64,000 nt of DNA, taken from the NCBI GenBank assembly GCA_013398015.1, contig VZRR01013406.1, forward strand, positions 412 to 64,411, written 5' to 3'. Shown here piece after piece: positions 58,336-64,000 of this stretch. Numbering within the stretch: the first letter of the stretch is position 1; each line of letters begins with the position of its first letter. The stretch is from Oreocharis arfaki (lineage: Eukaryota > Chordata > Aves > Passeriformes > Paramythiidae). The notes under the pieces are model-generated. The model ran no database searches, was not told the DNA's origin, and saw only the letters and a program-made list of their open reading frames with translations. A program made the position numbers and the translations under genes.

Positions 58336-59963
58336 AGTGTTGTAAATTATCCTGATGGACACTGTATGAAAAACATTAACAGAGTAGCATACTCAAGCAT
58401 ATTACTTTATTAAATAACTACAGTTTCTTATATTTTAAAGATATAGCAATAGATTCATACATTGCCCTAAAACAGAACCTGAAAGATTATTTATAATACT
58501 AAAAAAATTACCACAAAATAATATTTCCTTGTTCCCATATGGTCCTGATGAGAACTGGATTGGAACAACATGAGACTTCGAGTTTAACATTAGCTTTTCT
58601 TTCCTCCATCCCTCCATCATACGGGATGCCGTGTACCATGGGCTTCAATTCCTCGTAAATTCATAGCTCTGCAGAAAATTTTAAAAAAAAGAAAAACGCA
58701 ATATCCAAAATCCCACAAACTCAGCCAACCGCCCCTAAAAATCCCAAACCATTTCTTCACTTTTTTTAACCTCTTTGCTAAATGGGATAAAACAAAACTT
58801 TGCTGTGCCATCTTTATTGATAAATTATTTGCATGACTTTGCTATACTTAATAACCCAACCTTGATATTCCTCAAATGTGTGATGATTGCAGCAGATAAT
58901 TCTATAATCCAATTCCATTGATTTGACAGAAGAAAATGATGAACAAATTTCCAGCCAATTAAAAAAAAAATTAAACTTCATCTAATTTTGCTGTTAATAT
59001 CACCTACAAAATCCTTGTATCATTAGAGATTTCACTGCAAGTCACATACCCTGATCAACTGCAGAGTTTCTGTAGAGGAAATGGTCAGTGCTCTCTGACC
59101 TTGTCTGTGTCAAATACTGAAACAAATGTACATTAGTAATAATAACTGTCTATTCATTTCACCTTGCCAAATGTCACTTGAATTATTACTCTGGTCCTCA
59201 AAGTAAAGAATTTTAACTTTATGTTTCCTAGGGGAAAAAGAATGATCTATTCTTTGTTCGGCCTCCACAAATAGAAGCACAGCATTTGTCTTTTCATTGG
59301 TAACATTAAGGCTGTCTGATCTGAGTGATAAAAAGCAGAGATTATCTATTCCTGTCTGTCATTTTTGGCAAACTTGTGAACTTTTCATAAAAACAGAAAG
59401 ATAAATCACAGCAGCTATTATTGTCTTTGTCTTAATCTTTCTAATGGATCAGTGTAATTTTTGGTTTCCTCTAGTAGGTCAGGGAGGTCATCACTGTAGG
59501 AGAACAGCCTTGTCTACTTACTGAATGCTAAATAGTGGTCTCTCACACAAATCCAGATAAAGACTTTGCACAGGGGATTAAGCTACTGGCAAAGCAGAGG
59601 AGTCCTGTGGATCGGCTCAGCTGCTGTTAACAGACTTCTCTGACATTTAACAGTCCCTCCATGGTGGGGGCTGAGGCTGTATAGCCTAGGGAGAGCATTC
59701 CTGATTCTAATTCTAAAAGTATTCAATGTGAATTTACAAATGGTTAATTACAAAACTGACGTTCTTGTAACGGCAAACTCGAGCACCAAAAACACCTCAC
59801 CATCATACTGGCCATAGTTTCTGATCAAGAGAGACAGGAGAATTGCAATTGTGGATAAAGTTTAAAAATTCACTGCAGACAAAACCAGATATGAAAATAC
59901 AAGAAATATCCATTATTTAAAATTTATCTGTGTAATCTGTGTCAATGTTTTTTTCTTCCATTC

Positions 59964-59996
59964 AAAGGAGAGGAGAGGAGAGGAGAAGAAAAAAAA
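59964..59996. repeat. (GGAGA)n purine repeat
   Basis: Purine-only run of 33 nt with about four GGAGA pentamers followed by an A-rich end. Confidence 0.9.
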
Positions 59997-61394
59997 TTCC
60001 TCCAGGAAAAGGTAGAAACTGATGTGGGTATAGCAATGAGACTTTACAAAAATGACAAATGCAGAACAAAAAAAACAAACATGGAAAAATACTGATATTT
60101 ACACTGAACAAAAGGGGGGAAAAGAGGTCTTTCCTGTCCTTAATGGTCAAACAGCTATTCCTAGTAGGTAAATTACTTGGTTAATACTCATTGCTAAATC
60201 AAAATACGTTTCCAATATTAGTGATCAAAGAAAGGTTCAAACCAAGATCCTCAAGAACTTCAGTTTCCAGGAGTTTCTCATATAGGCAGGAAGAATAAGG
60301 CACGTGACTAGATTCTTTTTCCTCTCAAAATGATACAGATTTTGAAAAAAAGGCATGAAAAATGCAGAAGTATAAGAAAAACAGAAGGAGAAATGGTGGA
60401 ATATTTATGAAGACAGATATAAAGAAAAACACATTACTTTGAATAAAACGAAAAGAAAAAAAATACAAAAAAAATGCTGGCACATTGCAAATAACTGGTC
60501 TGACCAGCTGTCTTCAATTCTGTCATTTCTATCCCTCTCTTTTTGTTTTATTCTTTCTTCCCACCCCGTCCCCTGAGTATCTCAGCTTTTTTCTCTCTTT
60601 CATTTGCTCTGCATATCTCAAAGAAGAAAATCATACTCCAAGCCCCTTTCTTTGAATTTCCTCACAAGAGCAAATCTACCACCCGCTTCATTCCATATGC
60701 ATGTCATTCTGTCTAAGCAAAATCTTTCTCAGACGGATTTAACCTAAGAGATTATAAACATCAGATGGAGAAATAGGAAGCTATTTTAGCCTGACCTTTC
60801 AGACCAAATTTGATCACACAACAGCCTGATTGAATAGGTTTTAATCAGCTTCGTCAGTGTTGAAATTTAAATTCTTGTGCAATTGAGTACCATTTAACAA
60901 CAAAAAAGAATATGCTCATGTCGACAAAAAATGGTCTTTTAAAATTTTTTTGCAATTCCGAAAACACTTAAAAAGAAAAAAAGCCAGCATTGTAGGCTTT
61001 TACACTATTTAAGCAGAAAAGGTTAAAATAATATTCTGCTCACCTGAAAATATTTGTTAGATACATACACACTGTCATCTTAAGGAAAAATCAAACTTCA
61101 AACAGAGTGCTTAGGTCTAAACTTTCCAACATACAGCTACACTTTTCCACAATTGCCTAAATAGTGCATGTTATGTATATTATTTCTACATCTATACAAA
61201 GATGAAGGAATAAAAAACAAACTCACCATTTGTTTGAGCATTGTTGGATGGATCAGCCTGAGAGATAAGGTGCTCATCAAATTGGATTCTAAAAATATAA
61301 AAATATTCCTGGCATAAATATTTTCTTTCAAACATAATTGCACACAAGCAAACAAAAACCCCAGAACAACTACCACTTATCTCAAGGGTCCAAC

Positions 61395-61431
61395 ACCATT
61401 AGGATTTTATTTTCCCCAAGATCCTAATGGT
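61395..61431. other. perfect 11-bp inverted repeat
   Basis: ACCATTAGGAT (61395-61405) and its exact reverse complement ATCCTAATGGT (61421-61431) flank a 15-nt AT/C-rich loop. It is too short for a typical pre-miRNA stem. Confidence 0.7.
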
Positions 61432-64000
61432 ATTTCCAGAATACATTTCCTTCACTGTGTAATGCACATGCATTCAAATAGATCAGGGCAATGGAAACTT
61501 TGTTGAAGATTTCTATGCAGGTAGGATTTTATGCCAAGAACAAAAAAAGAAGTATTCAAGGTCTGAAGCCATGGAAATTACAATACTGGGAATATGTTCA
61601 AGGGCTAAAAGTGATTTCCATTCCCCAGGATGGAATAATAACGAAAACCTGTTATTTAATACATACACAATGACATCCTCCATGTAAGTCAAATGTGTTG
61701 GTTTATCTATCTTTTCATATTCTAGTACACACTTTGTATTTAAAGAAAGGTCAAATCAGTCCATTCTCTTGGCTTGATTATAGCAACATCTTATTCTTAT
61801 TTACTTTCATAAATTAATTGGGTCTGTTTGTTTGTTTTTGAGACAATTAGCTTGGAGGGTCATATTACCTTGAAAAGTCCTGGGAAAATGAGCCAATTTT
61901 TTTCCATATTTTCCTGTTCTATAGTATACTTTCCAAGGCATCCTCAGATTTATTTCTAGAAAATGAAAAAAAAGAGAAAACAATCCCATTGCTTGATTTA
62001 CCAATTTTGTCCTTTGCCTGAAGTTTTAAAATTAAAAATACAGAAAATCAGAAACTGGTTTTCCTTAGAATATTTTTCCTCAGTAGTCAATTTCTAAGAT
62101 AATTACTAAATACCTTGGGAAATGGATGCAATTTTTTTTTTCTCCAAATAAACCAAGTTCATCCAGAACATTTCTGATTCTTCTTATATTTATTAGTTCC
62201 ATGTAAACCCATCCATGTAATATTTAAAATTGCCCTCTGAGATATAAATGTTAAATCCTTCCTTTCAGAATACTAAAATCAAAAGTCAACAATGAGGTAG
62301 GCAGTAACAGAAAGCTTCCATACCTCATTGTAGTATGAATAATGCTTTACCCTTCTTGTTTCTGACTGCTGCCTACTTGGCAAAGATCTCTAGGAGATTT
62401 TTGCCTGTTCTGAAGAACAAAAAGGGTCTTTGGTGCCATTGACCAAAGCTCACCAGACAGGATAAAAGACTGAAATGGACATCATCATTACCAAGTCTCA
62501 ATTCCTGCAATTGCAGACTAGCCTCTTCAACCCAGGAATTCTAAGTCAGCAATGATGCAATGCTTTCAGTTATGTAGTGGCAGCAATTTTTACATATTTC
62601 TTTCTCCTTGTGGGGTTTTAGCTATTAGAGCTAATATATCTAGTTTTGTGGCAATGAACTCAGTATATGGGGAAAAAAACAACATGTACCAATCATGCCA
62701 AATTTCATGTATTAAACTATCCTTAAAATACTAAATAAAAATATGATTGTAAAATTGCAAGAAGAAAATGAAAACTGGAGTTTTTAAAATAAAAAATAAA
62801 TTCAAAATTTTCGGCAATACTGATTTGGATATTTCGTCTGGAGGCAGGACTGTGACTCAGCACAGATACAAAACCTGAAGAGAACTTGGATATGAAAACT
62901 GAAAAGAACTAGAAGGATGTCCTTGCAGCTTAGAATCTAAAGTAGTGAGCAAGTGCATGGAAGCCTTGTACTCTTTAATGCAGTGAACATCACTTCACAA
63001 CCTAGTGACCCCGATGGGCTGACAGGCTGAGGATTGAATAATCCACTGATGTGCCCCTTTGCACTGGTCAGCAGGGTAATGTTTCTCCTCCGTTTTTATC
63101 GACATACGTGCTGCACCTCTTCACCTATTTTTGCCAGTAGGTCAAAAAGTTTGCTGTTGTCCTTTGTGCTTCATTAAGGATGAATCTCCCATCTAAGAAA
63201 ACGTAGTATCTACTAAAACGAAGTCTTAAGTTGGTATTTTTTTCCTAAGCTCTAATTCCCAGCATAGACACAGGAGGGAGGCTGGTATCATGTTTCAATT
63301 TTCCTTTGTCTGTTAGAAAAGTGGGGGTTTGGGCCAGCAGTGGTAGCAAAAGTGAGGAAAAGCTTTTCTACCAGGTTAGTGGATCATTCTTGTTGCATAA
63401 CCATCAGAAATTTTAAATCATCAAACCATCATCATGATGAAACATATGTTTATAATGTGGCCATGACATGATAGGATTTTTAAACACAAATTAATAATAA
63501 TTGAAGCCCAGTCAAAGTAGCAGAAATCATGTTGTTCGTGGTTTGCCTTGGTCATCTTACATACGTGTAATTTTTCGTTGGTCAAACATAAGAAGATTGG
63601 ATATTATTTAAAAATATGAAATACCCCATGTGTGTGCTACTGTAAGAAGAGAAACTTTTTGTTTTCATGTGCAGGAAAGAAAAATGAAATCAAACAGTAT
63701 TAAACCAGATTCAACTCACCTAACCCTTCCACAAGTAAGCAACTTGGGGCCTTTATCTTCTCAGTGGACTTGAGTATATTTGTGTTGAAGAAAACCTTAG
63801 AAGACATATAAATTCAAAGGAACTACATTTTCCTTATCCCTGTTGTCCCTGATTTTTGAAGCTGAAATACTTGTGTGTTATGACCTCTCCCTGAAGGCAA
63901 GGGCTACTGAGCTTGTTAATAGATCCCTTGGGGCGGATAAGAGTGAAATGATGATGAATGACCAGGTGCCTTTATATAAATACGTATATTTATACATGTA

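Larger units (their letters stand above)
58336..64000. other. unique AT-rich non-coding DNA
   Basis: No recognised gene or transposon. It includes a GGAGA-type purine repeat (59964-59996) and a perfect 11-bp inverted repeat (61395-61431). Open frames are short and without motifs. Confidence 0.6.

Noticed and set aside
1..64000. CRISPR arrays, operons, tRNA or rRNA genes, prophage
   Set aside because: No regular direct-repeat/spacer pattern, no cloverleaf tRNA, no rRNA segments and no bacterial-type gene density; the content is that of a vertebrate.

Overview
The window looks like non-coding DNA from a bird (or another archosaur or turtle, less likely). It is AT-rich and has no compact genes or operons. 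Its dominant interspersed repeat is the CR1 LINE: at least eleven copies or fragments on both strands, several ending in the diagnostic ATTCTATG-type 3' octamer tail instead of poly-A. No host protein-coding gene can be called with confidence, so it is best read as a gene desert or part of a very long intron. All open frames with a recognisable product belong to dead retrotransposons.

Layout. 0-7 kb: mostly unique DNA, an old MIR-type amniote SINE near 3.2 kb and an internal CR1 reverse-transcriptase fragment (3.7-4.5 kb, minus). 7.1-7.6 kb: a decayed reverse transcriptase that is not CR1 and reads like the RTE clade. 10.0-11.1 kb: a 5'-truncated CR1 (minus). 11.1-30.1 kb: about 19 kb with no CR1, holding simple repeats, a second probable MIR-type SINE (22.7 kb), a paired AP-1-like hairpin (19.5 kb) and an unidentified GC-rich block (26.2-26.8 kb). 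30.2-31.2 kb: CR1 (plus). 33.9-42.3 kb: a dense repeat cluster with a long CR1 that keeps ORF1-esterase, endonuclease and RT pieces but has an internal deletion (33.9-36.4, minus), a CR1 3' end (37.7, plus), a probable solo LTR (38.9-39.6) and a minus-strand CR1 split by a younger plus-strand CR1 (40.5-42.3). 47.6-48.5 kb: a CR1 split by a 556-bp TG...CA insertion flanked by a short duplication. 54.7, 57.3 and 58.2 kb: three more CR1 fragments. The rest is unique sequence with microsatellites and minisatellites.

Nothing here works as a pathway. The window records layered retrotransposition: MIR-type SINEs and the RTE-like LINE look oldest, then several CR1 generations, then insertions into CR1 copies. 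The items most worth checking are the RTE-like remnant (7.1-7.6 kb), the two LTR-like insertions (38.9 and 47.6 kb), the GC-rich block (26.2 kb) and an exon-like open segment (48.75-48.99 kb).

Limits: CR1, RTE and MIR calls come from recognising protein motifs and consensus-like DNA by eye. Boundaries are good to a few tens of bases unless a junction or duplication is described. Subfamily names and species were not determined.
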